This document shows, in pieces, positions 22,310 to 33,300 of a stretch of 64,000 nucleotides of DNA; the stretch's first letter is position 1, and each line of letters opens with the position of its first letter. A model generated the notes under the pieces. It was given only the letters and a program-made list of their open reading frames with translations, ran no database searches and was not told the origin of the DNA. The position numbers and the translations under genes are program-made. The DNA is from Gordionus sp. m RMFG-2023 (Eukaryota; Nematomorpha; Gordioida; Chordodea; Parachordodidae): positions 16,159,366-16,223,365 of the forward strand of contig NC_088777.1 in assembly GCF_954871325.1 (NCBI RefSeq), given 5' to 3'.

Positions 22310-24510
22310 GTTTTTTTATAATCATATTGTATATTTATATATATAGTATTAAATTATGATCATATGATGAATATATTATAATTTAGATCATAGAATTTAA
22401 ACTTAAATAATAATATTTTTTAAAATTATTTTAACAAAAACTCTTCTTCGAAGAACAGTTTAAATTGAATTTTGTAAAAAAAATCTTCATTTTTTGAAAA
22501 TATTTAAATCTTAAATGTTAATGTTTTTAAGGCTAATATAACATAAAATCATAAATTCAATATTTTTATTTTGTTGAGCCTCGAATTCGCGCAAACTGTG
22601 AGCAGGGTTAAGAAGAAAGACATTTTTTTTTCTTGTGATCAATTCAATTACTAAAATTACAAAAAGAGTAATCTGGTAAATTTATAGAGAGATGGAAAAA
22701 AATAAACAAAAATGGAATATTCCCCAAAAGGAATAATTTACTGAATTAACTATTTATAACTTAGCTGCCAAAATTTTTTTAAATTTTAATTGTTTATTTA
22801 AAAATAAGAAAAAAAGAGTCCTTGCTTAAAAAATATGAAATAATTTTCATAACATTTTATCTTTTTTGCTCGCTTCTATCTAATTTTTAATACTCTATTG
22901 CTTTAGCATATGAAATTCTTATATTTTCTCTAAAAAAATTTCACATCATTTGCAATTACTTTTAATCGTAAATTTAAAATTATGTTAAAATCAACTGTTA
23001 TGACGAGTATCGTTCACACTTTATTTATTCGAAACTATGCACCGGATATATTTTTTAAAATATTTTAAAAAAATGTAAGTAGACTAGAGCTCAAATATTT
23101 ATTTTTAGGAAGTACGATCAATATGACACTTAATTTTTTCAAAATAAAAACCTGTTTATTTTTTTAGTCCGATGTACCCCACTAGCCCTTACCCGGAACT
23201 GAGGGATTTGAAGGTTTATTTATTAATAAGTTTTTTATGAATATTTGTTTTTAATCAACTATTGCACAAACCTAGTGTAGCATTTCCAAAAAAATCGAAC
23301 GCGTTAACGTTCACCTTCAAAAAAGTTTTTTTAAAAATTTAATTTAATATTAATAAATACCATATATGTTTTAATACAATATATTAACCATGTTTAGATT
23401 TAAAATTTTTTTTATTTTCAAATGATTAAAGATAATAAAATTTCCTAAATTTGAACGAATGTATAAAACGAATGCTTTCGTCAAGATAAAAGGAACGTCG
23501 TTCATCATTTTTTTCAAAAATTGAACTTCGCTTTGAACGCATTAATTTACAACATTACACAAATCTTATATTTTCTTACACATTTTACTTGCCTAAAAGA
23601 TGATATTATTTTATCTTAACCAACAAAAAATTTGATATCGGCTTGTGAATTTTAAGACATGAAACAAGCAATTATTGTAAAATAAATGACCATTTTTATA
23701 TTTTTGTAGAAATAAGTATAAATTAATTACACTTATTCTTGAAAAGAATAGGATTTATTTTTAAAAAAATAGGATTTTAAAAGGTGCATGCATTAATATA
23801 TACAACCTTATTCACATTTATAAGAATATATATATTCATACTTTAAAATATCGCAAATTATATAGTTTTTTTAAAAATGGTAGTATAATCAAATTTTTAA
23901 GATACTTTATAAAAATGTATAGTTTATTAACATGCTATATTATTTATATTATAGGAAGAATTCAAAGATACTGATTGGATATGGGATTGGTCAAATGGAA
24001 TATTACCTTTCAGGTTTGATTCGATTCTAATCTTCTTTTTTTAAAATAAATTTCAAAAGATTTTTCAGCCCGGACTTTGAAAAAATATCTTTTACTGCCT
24101 GGCCCATCCCTTAATAATTTTTTGTAAAAAAAAGAAAAAAATCATAATTTCCATTATTCAAAGTTATAAAAAAAAATTGAGCATGAATACGCACGAGGTT
24201 TTATTTTCCTAAAAACTATATAAAAAAGAATGGAAATTCAAATTATACCATTTTTTTTGTAGAAGTAATTTTATCTTTATAATGAAAAAAAATTTTAACA
24301 CATAATTTATTATTTTTATATAGGGAAGATTCGATTTACAACCCATATTACAATGAAATAAAAACAAGCTTTAGGAACAGCAAGACCATGAAGACTTTAC
24401 TCTTTTCTCCTACCCTCTTATCCTGGCTCTTAATTACTAACGCATTTTCTTTGGCAATTGGAACTGGAATAGGGTTATATTTTATATTCTTTAAAAAAAA
24501 TAAGGAATAA
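21954..24510 (+). CDS. BNIP3: BNIP3/NIX-like mitophagy receptor (C-terminal 215 residues, four exons)
   Basis: Spliced from 21954-22309, 23168-23213, 23955-24013 and 24324-24510; all introns are GT-AG and the phases agree. The family acts as a tail-anchored outer-mitochondrial-membrane protein that recruits LC3-type proteins for mitophagy. Seen here: a SSWESV motif, which fits a W-x-x-V LC3-interacting core, followed by a VERMLKEA helix; the family signature DWIWDWS; and a C-terminal helix with LAIGTGIGLYF holding the A-x-x-x-G dimer motif, then a short basic tail KKNKE. Length fits NIX and BNIP3 (about 190-260 aa). By eye, the helix His of vertebrate BNIP3 aligns with Phe. The start exon is not settled. 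Confidence 0.9.
23168..23213 (+). CDS. BNIP3: BNIP3-like gene, 46-nt microexon
   Basis: TTTTTTAG/TCCGATG ... TTGAAG/GTTTAT. Encodes PMYPTSPYPELRDLK, a Ser/Pro/Tyr-rich linker before the DWIWDWS signature. Too short to be seen as a stand-alone ORF; supported by phase agreement on both sides. Confidence 0.8.
23955..24013 (+). CDS. BNIP3: BNIP3-like gene, signature exon (DWIWDWS)
   Basis: TTATAG/GAAGAATTC ... CCTTTCAG/GTTTGA. Encodes EEFKDTDWIWDWSNGILPF; DWIWDWS is the most conserved block of BNIP3/NIX just before the membrane region. 59 nt, phase 0 to 2. Confidence 0.9.
24324..24510 (+). CDS. BNIP3: BNIP3-like gene, last exon with tail-anchor helix
   Basis: TATATAG/GGAAGATTC to TAA at 24508. 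Encodes a linker with FRNSKTMKTLLFSPTLL, then the membrane helix (WLLITNAFSLAIGTGIGLYF) and KKNKE. An AATAAA overlaps the stop codon (24506-24511). Confidence 0.9.
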
Positions 24511-24514
24511 AAGA

Positions 24515-25329
24515 AAATTTTGTATCATTTTTGTCTTCATTTTTAGGTCATATGTATTTTTATAATATTGAATTTTCTAAAAATATATATATATATAGGT
24601 TAGGGGACTTGCAATAAAAATTTAAAATTTTGCGAAATAATATTATTTTCCAAAATTTGTACTATACATTTACCCATATTACATTTTTTTTAAAATAGAA
24701 TTTACTTAGGTATACAATGGTACAACAGCCATGCTAGCCTCAATTAAAATACAAAAGGAACAAAAGAAACTTCTTCCTAAAATAGACTTAATAAAAATGA
24801 TTCTTTATAATATTTAAACCTCTTTTTCCTTGGTTAAAAATTTTTTTAAATATATGTACAAAGGAATTATAAATAATCCTACACCATTTATCTAATTCAA
24901 TGATAACATATTTTTAATTTTTTTCCCCCGATTATATACGAATATGGGTTCGCGTTATTTTCATTATTTAAACTGGTATTTTTTTTCTCTAAAAATATTG
25001 GTAATCTAATTATCAATCACACTACATTCTTGGAGTTTAAACTTTGGTTTAAATAGATAGTAAAATATGAACCATTTAAGCAATTTTTACAAAAACAAAC
25101 CCGAGTCATAACATTAGTTGATATTTATGCTATTTATCTTAATTTATTCATTGAAATTATATTTATTCCCTTCTATTTTTTCATTAATTTTTGGATGATT
25201 TGCAGAATGTAATATTTAAAAAATTTATATTATAGTAATTTATACCAATTTATCGTAATATATTTTTATTGTTATGCTTGAATTGATATTTAAAGAATTA
25301 TTTAAATTTATATAAATATTATAATATTC
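24515..25329. other. AT-rich intergenic spacer after the BNIP3-like gene
   Basis: No ORF or repeat recognised. Confidence 0.55.
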
Positions 25330-26244
25330 TATTAAGTTAGTGTTTGCATTGGTCCAGTCGGATCGACTATTCGGGCCAGTCTGGTCTTATCGCGATCCGG
25401 TCTGACAACAAGGTCCGGTTTCGGCCCGACCAAAAAGATAAAATTTTACTATGAATTGCTTTTTAATTAATGTCACGTAAAACATGATTATTTATTTCCT
25501 ATAACACTATAATATCTCATACTCATTCATCGTTTACTTTTTATATTCTTCCGTTTCATTCATTCGTCAAGTAATTTAATTTAGGTGTGATTGTATATAT
25601 GGGTATTATATTTTTAGAAGTGGAAAATGAAATCATAGTGGATGAGAATATTATTGAATCACCCTCTTCTGGGGGTGAAAGAATAACTATTGATTTAGAA
25701 AATTTGGTGGGAAGGAAATCAATATCCAATTCTGGCAAAAATAGCAATGAACTATCTCTCACATCAGGCTACATCAGTAGCATTTGAACGGATCTTTTCT
25801 AAAGTTAGTGATAAAATAAAAAAAACAAAATAGAATGAATCCAAAGATGGTTCATATGACACTTGAATCATAAAAAATAGAATAATTTTTAATTTTTTAG
25901 AAGATAATTATAATATTTTTAGTTTTATTCTATGACCAAATATCTATAACATTATATATATCAAAAACTAATTAAATATGCAAATTGATTTATATTACAT
26001 TCAATTTTGGCATTGGTTTAATATTATTTTGAAATATTAGACAGCAATAAATATGATTTGATGATATAATTTAAATATTGCTAATTTAACACATTTTCAT
26101 TTATAATAAAATTTAATGCAAAATTAAAATTTTATAACTATCAAAAAAAAATATTATATAGATGGGATCGGACCGACTTAACATCGGTCTAGTCTCTTTT
26201 AGAAAAAAGGACCGGACGGGACCGTTGCAAACACTATATTAGGT
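25330..26244 (+). mobile_element. hAT transposon remnant with transposase 3' part, 7/8 duplication
   Basis: Element 25338-26236. Its ends are TAGTGTTTGCATTGGTCC and, in reverse complement, TAGTGTTTGCAACGGTCCC. Flanks TATTAAGT (25330-25337) and TATTAGGT (26237-26244) agree at 7 of 8. GGTCCGG/GGATCGG repeats fill the subterminal regions. About 0.9 kb, so internally deleted. Confidence 0.85.
25590..25840 (+). pseudogene. hAT transposase C-terminal fragment
   Basis: Plus-strand translation near 25765-25815 gives ATSVAFERIFSKVSDKIKK, the PATSxxxERxFS dimerisation block of hAT transposases. The longer upstream ORF (VENEIIVDENIIESPSS...) is in another frame. Only the 3' part survives. Confidence 0.7.
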
Positions 26245-26527
26245 TTACGATGTTTGATGAATAAATGGAAATTTTTATTTCGATTAATTATAGTTTAATA
26301 AAACTGTAAGGAACGAAAGATTTATTTATATCTCTTATCACATTCTTCTTAACCACAATCGAATATATACTATTATTACATATATATAAATAAAAGAAAT
26401 ATAAATGTCAAAATTCATATAAAAAAATGTACAAATTGTTTATAAAATTTAAATAGGCAAAAACTTTTTTTTAAAAAAAAATTTTAAATGTATATTACAA
26501 AAAAAATCGTTGGCATTTAAAATAATC

Positions 26528-26720
26528 AACTAAAACTATAAGCCATGTAAGGTAATTTAAATTATAAAATATATATATGGTAGCTTATAAATTAGCTGGA
26601 ATCTTGAAATATAAAATTCATGCTAAAAACTATAAGCCATGTAAGGTAATTTAAATTATAAACATATATATGGTAGCTTATAAATTAGGAAATCTTGAAA
26701 TATAAAATTCATGCTAAAAG
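26528..26720. repeat. Tandem duplication of about 95 bp
   Basis: CTATAAGCCATGTAAGG through AAAATTCATGCTAAAA occurs twice in a row with a few small differences. Confidence 0.85.
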
Positions 26721-27096
26721 CGTTGGAATTTTTAACAATATTGCTATATAATATGCTTAAAAAGTCATATTGTGTGATAAAAGATGATAAAATTATTGTT
26801 TTATGGTATTTAAGAATGATAAATATTTGAAAGGTCAATAGCTATGAAAACGATCACCTATCTTAGTAACATTAATTGGGGGAAGGGGGGGGGGGTGAAT
26901 ATAAATTTCGAGCAAATGAAAAAAAAAGAAATCTGGTGTCGAAACAGAGTAGTGAGCGATTTTTGTTTGTTTATAGAAAGGGGGGGATTGGGAAATATTA
27001 AGATTTCTTCTGCATGTAATGGGGGAAGGGACACGTTCATTTTCCTTTTAAATAAAATTTTTTGTTTTTACACATAGCACTCGTGGAATAATTTGG

Positions 27097-27300
27097 CTAT
27101 ACATCTGTAGATCGAAGATTTGAAATGATGGCATTATAATATAGGGGCAGGGAATTATAGTTGATAGCGGAAACGGGATTTCTATTTAGGTTCGGGGATA
27201 TTTTGTGGTAGTTTCCATTATTACCATTGAATGTGAAATGTTTCTCGGTGGATGAACATATGGACGGTGTGTCCAGAGACACTCCAAGATCTAAATATTC
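27097..27300 (-). CDS. FGFR: FGFR-like exon 17: C-terminal tail
   Basis: Acceptor CAAATCAG/GAATAT, stop TAG at 27097-27099. Starts [17 protein letters not shown], which matches the FGFR tail EYLDLS...SSCSS; Tyr1022 is the likely PLC-gamma docking tyrosine. The rest is Asn/Ser-rich. Confidence 0.88.
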   Translation of the reverse strand, partial: EYLDLGVSLDTPSICSSTEKHFTFNGNNGNYHKISPNLNRNPVSAINYNSLPLYYNAIISNLRSTDV

Positions 27301-30300
27301 CTGATTTGGTTATAAGTTTTATATTAAACATGATTAGTATATACGTGTTGCTAAATAAGTATAATAATAATGAGTTTAAATTAAGAAGGTTACTTTTATC
27401 ATTTGACTTAAAAAAGTAAGATTAAATGAGAATAAAGAATTACCACATTTAACGTATTTAGCAAGATTTTTTCTAATTTTTCGCTAATCTTATCAAATAG
27501 TGGTCTTTTTTCTGGTTGAGAGTGCCAACAGTGTAGCATCAGAGCGTATCTTTTTAATACACCATTTTTATATAAATTCTTTGATTATATTTATAATTAA
27601 ATGACTAACTTATATTTTCCCCTATCCCTTTTCCCTGTGCTTTAATTTTATTTTATAAAAAAAAGTATTTTTCTAAAATATTTATATAGTATTTGAGTCT
27701 ATATTTCAATATCAGAATATTTTAAAAAACAATAAGATTAAGATTAACTTAAATTGTGCTATCCTTTTTAATTATTATCCACGTATTTAATTTTATCTAA
27801 TATAATAAAATATATTTAAAATATTAAATTTTACATTTCTTTCCCACAATTTTGGGGGCATTTAAGCCTTTGTCCCGATTTTAAAAAGTCGAAGAGCTTT
27901 TCAACAGGTATCGATGGATAAGGGGTTCCTCCAAGAGTCATTATTTCCCATAATACTATACCGAATGACCAACTAAGACAAAAATTATGTTATATATAAG
28001 AATCTATATATATCATTCCTAGAGACTACTTTCGTTGATTAATGTAATTTTAAGTTAAATGCAATGTTGTAATTTTTTTTCCCAGAATAGTGCTGAAAAG
28101 TTAAATTTTATTTATTTATAGACATCATTGGGTTATCTTAGGAAACGACAAATTCTTAAGCATAGTGCAAACAAATTGACAGTTTAAATAATGCATTTCA
28201 ACGGGTATCTTTCACATATTAAGAAAGTATAATTTCTCAATTATTGCGTTTTTTTAAATTATAGATTTTATTTTGTGTAAATCGAAATTCAAATGCAACA
28301 CAAAACGGTTAAATGCGTAACCACCATTTTTATATATAATTATTTTAAATTTTTTTACTAAAGCATTCTTTTAAAAAATTTTTCTTACACATCGCTTTTA
28401 ACGGTATATTTGCGGTAAAATAGGGATTCTGGTGCCATCCATTTGACTGGCAATCTACCGTCCGTATTTTTTTTGTAATAATCTTGGGTAGCTAGATCCC
28501 TGGCCAAACCAAAATCGGCTATTTTTATCACATAATCTTGGGTCAGCAAAATGTTTCTGGCCGCCAGATCTCTGTGTATGCACTTAAAAATTTTGTTTTA
28601 TATATATCTTGATAAACACGCGTCACACGTTTTTATTAAAATGATTATTATTTTGAGCTAATTTTTATGATAGATCTCTTTTCTTAAATTTCAAAATTTA
28701 AATGGTAAAAAAATAAATTACTTTTCGAGAGCTCAAATACTCCATCCCCTGGGATATTTGCAGTGAGAAATTGATCAAATCCTTTGCCATCAAGGTATTG
28801 GAAGATATCAAATTTCGAAACAAATTTGTTTCTGGTTGATTATTTAACGATGTATCAGATACGTTTTTTGGGGAACTACCATTTAAGTTTTCACGATTAG
28901 GTTTGTTTTCATTTGCGAATATTTGCCGATTATGTTGCAGTTGCTTATTGTTTGGAATTTCGTAACCCGAGGCAGGCCTATTCTTTCTTAAAAAATCTCT
29001 CAAATTGCCAAAAGATGCCATCTCGACTATCACGTATAAAGGCCCTAACAATAAAAATATTAAATAAAACATGATAAATAAAATACTACATTTTTATCCG
29101 CTCTCTTGAAAAAAATATTTCTTGCTTGAGTTTTATTATACTATAAACATTATATAAATATGGCTCGTTTGCATAGTTTGTGAGTAAAATTAATATCGAG
29201 TAAAAGCTATAAAGACTTTAAAATAAAATTTATTAATATAATTTTTTTATTACCTTCGGGACTTGAACAACAACCTAGCAGGTTAATGATGTTTTTGTGG
29301 TGACCGATTACTTTCATAACTTCTAGTTCTGATATCAGATCAGCTAATTCCGTGTCAGTAGCATTTTCTGAAATTGTATATTTGTATTTATTATTTAGAT
29401 ATTTCGGAAATTTATCTACCTAACATTAAAAAGAAAATAATTTCATTAGCGATTTCAACGAGGGATTCTATTTGTGCCATAAGATTTCCCTCGAAATATG
29501 TTCTATCACTTCTATTAGAGTGACTTTAAACATGTATTTTTTTTTCCTTTTTAGATTATTTTCTTTAATTAAATATTCCATTTATGTTAATATATTTAAA
29601 ATAATATTATTATGAATTGAGTAGTATACCTTTAAGCATCTTTACAGCCACAGTCTTCTGCATTGATAAATTTGATTCATTCGATTGGAAATATCCAATC
29701 TTATCGTAATTTGTTTTTTGAACGTCATTCTCGGTCAGCAAAGGATTTTCGTAATATAAAAGTTCAGCTTCTGACACTGATCCAAAGGCACCTTCTCCTA
29801 CTTTCTTACCTAGCTTTATACTTGAACAAAAAAAATTAATAAAATTGTGCATAGTTTCATTTAAATAAAAATTTTTTATTTTATTATATATTATGTTTTT
29901 AAATTTTATAAGTAATTTAAGCTGAATATTTAATTCAGATCAACCACCAAAGTTCTTTATTTTAATTTTATTTGTGACATTTTTGTTGTTGAATTTTATA
30001 CAATCAAGATTTTTAATCTAATTAATATCGATCAATCAAGGTAGGCTAATTTATATTTTCTAATATTATAATTTATTTTATAAAGAATATATGCCAATAG
30101 TAATATTTATTGAATAAATCAAGGTATGTTAATTTATATTATCTAATAATTAATTTTATAAAGTATATATGTAAGTACTTATTTGTATTTTTTCAGATGA
30201 AGAGGATATAACTCCGCCCTGGACTCAGTATGAAATATTTTTTATACAAATAAAGAAAATTAAGGGCACTTAGTCTATATTTTGTAAGTGAAAATTGTGC

Positions 30301-33300
30301 CTTAATTTAATTATTTCAACCTTGATGTCCAGATGAATTCAGATTGAATTCTAAAGATTTTTAAAAAATTTAATGAGGATCGGAAGAAGATTCTTGTGAA
30401 GATAATACGTTTTTTGAAAATAGAGATTATTCTTTAAATATTTTAAATAAATTCCTTCAATTAAATTTTTTATTTATTAAATAAAATACAACCCACCCAT
30501 CCTCTGTTCCAGTTGAACATATATTTAGCCCAACGAAAGCTAAGAGCACCTAGCGATCTTGATTATCTGATCAAAATTTTGTAAATCAATTATTGTTAAA
30601 ATAAATAAATAAATTATACGCATTCACACTACCTCAAAATATAACCCACTTTTCGGGGTAACTTTTTATATGTACAAAATCGAACCTAAAAGCTTATTTT
30701 TAATATTTTTTTATTAAGCTTCAAAATGATTTTTGCAGGGATTCGAACCGAACTCGGAGAAGAAACCCCGGGTTTTTGAAAAAATCAAAATCTGAACCCG
30801 AACTGAACCCCGTTTATAAAATTTTTAAAACCCTGAACCGAATCCGGGAATTTTATTTGAACCCGAGTTCAACGGGTTGAGTGTATTGCTTAAAATCATA
30901 TATTAAGATACTTGTATAATTGTAATTACAAATACAAATATTAATAATTTAATTGAGATTTTATAATATTTTCAAATTTCTAATTAAATGAAGTGTTAAT
31001 AAATTAAAAAAAAAATTCATTTACGCCATTTTTAATTTTTTAAAATATATTTTAGAAGATTCCTATTGGAGTGTTAATAATTTTAAACAATTAAATTCAT
31101 TTACGCCATTTATTTTAAATATTTCTAATTCTCAAAGATTATTAATTAGAAGAAAATAAAAGTGAACAAGCCAAAGTAAAAAATTTTATTTGGATATTAT
31201 TAATTTAAAGAAATATGTCTATATAAAATTTTTTAAAATTGATACATGACTGCTTTGTATTTTAAATATATTTTGCCTATAAATAAAATTAAAAATTTAT
31301 GTCTAGTTTTTTAATTATGATTTAAATATAGATTTTTTTTGATCAATTCAAAAATTCTCAAACCCGAGCTGAACCCGGAACCAAACCCGGGTTCAAAAAT
31401 ATTTCTCTGAATCGAGCCCACCTATTTTTTTAAACTAAAACCGAGCCCGAACCGAACCCGGGCTAAAATTTTGCCGGGTTCGCATCCCTGGATTTTTGAT
31501 AAGAAATAAACAATTGGTTATTATATTCCATCCTTAAAAAAATCTTGAAAAAATAAGTCATAACAAATAAATATGTCCCTTTTTTCTGTACATTGAAGGG
31601 TTAATATCTAGTATATATTTTGGTACAACAAGAAGAACTTATATTATAATGTATTATTTTGTATATTTTTATTTTTATTATCTAGGAGAAAAAATAAATA
31701 AAAAGAATTTATATATAATAATTTGTATTTTTGAAGTAACGAATAACACGTTACCTTTGCGGAACGCGTTCATATTTTGACATGGTGATGACCAGTTAGC
31801 GGTTTCTTATTATGTTTATAACACTAGTATTTTATTTTTATATATTTCTCAAAGTTGTGTCTAAAATATAAAAAATTTAATTCACAAATAAATAAGCTAT
31901 TTTAATTATAAAAATAAAAACATGTCCAAGACATAATTCTAGAAAATCTTATAAATTTCAAAAATTTAACATACTATTTCATTAAAATTTTAAAATTTGC
32001 GAAAGTTTTGAAACTTTTTGAATTTTTTAAAAAATATTACAAAGATGTTAATTTATATCTCCTCGCTTACCATGCACGCCTTTCAATTTTATTTTCATTA
32101 AAAAAAATTTATAATTTAATATTTATTCACTTCTTTTAAAAACTCTCGTCAGTCGTCAGAATTTTTATTTTTATGGGTGGCATTTAGAAGAGTGGGTAAT
32201 TTTCAAAAACATAGGATAAAAAATTGAAAACAGTGGGTGGATTGATATTTTTTCAAAAAACTATGGGCGGACTGGCGGGTTAAAAAATTTTGAAACAATG
32301 GGCTGTCGGGCGGGCTTGTGAGTTAAAAACCCGCCCTAAACTTATACCTCCGACTGAGTCCTAGATGTTGGTCTGAGTTCCCGACCAAGTGTTTTTTCCA
32401 TATAATATTTTTTTCCCATTTATTATATTTTTATAGTATATCTGTACCGATTTCTGGATATCTCCCAAAGTGGGTCATATATTGTTTCGTAATCCGTCCA
32501 TATCTGGTCCTGCCTATGTTTAGATGGTTTATCGTACAGGCTACCACTCCCTTCTGGCGAGATGTCAACCTTATAATTGAGTTTTTCTGGCGATATCAGT
32601 TTATCATCAACTCTTGGCTCATCCCCAGAACTCCTTTTATATTTTAAAATTGGTGTTTCGAAATTTATTATTTATTTTAAAGTTATTTAAAAATTTTTTT
32701 AAATATATCTAGGGAAGCAAATTATTTTTCTTAATATGTATAATCAAAAAAATCGTTTTCCAATTAATTCTAATTCTTCACCAACACATAATCCATAATA
32801 ATATTTTATAAAACCTTATAAAGTCATCGATTATAAACCCTTTTGGTCTAACAGCCTATCCTTATTACAAATATGTCCAATATAAAAAAACTTTATTATT
32901 CTCATAATGAAAGGATTTGTGAAGGAAAAGAAAGATAAATTACCCCAGAATATTGTTATTAGCATCAGTTCTCAGTTTTTTCTTTAACTTTCTCTCTTTG
33001 ATATGAGACTTAGGGCTCGTTGAATTTAACAATACATTATGTTTTCTTCCAGAGGAACAAGTGTTACGAACATAGCGAATCCTAATTATCGGGGCTCTGA
33101 TACCTCCTTCGGTTTCGTTATTTTTATCATCCTGTATGCATCATATATATATAATATATAGCATATAACGCTAGTCGCTTTAAATATCTCAACTATACAC
33201 AATAGACGGTTCTATATGCATTGTTTTATAGATTCAAAAATTTATTTATTCTTATGATAAATTTAAGTACTAAAATTATACAATTTGCTCTATTTTTGAG

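Noticed and set aside
25556-25762. 68-codon minus ORF
   Set aside because: Opposite strand of a hAT remnant with a recognisable plus-strand motif.
26844-27077. Overlapping plus and minus ORFs around a G tract
   Set aside because: Both contain homopolymer-derived residues and no motif; they lie just past the FGFR stop.
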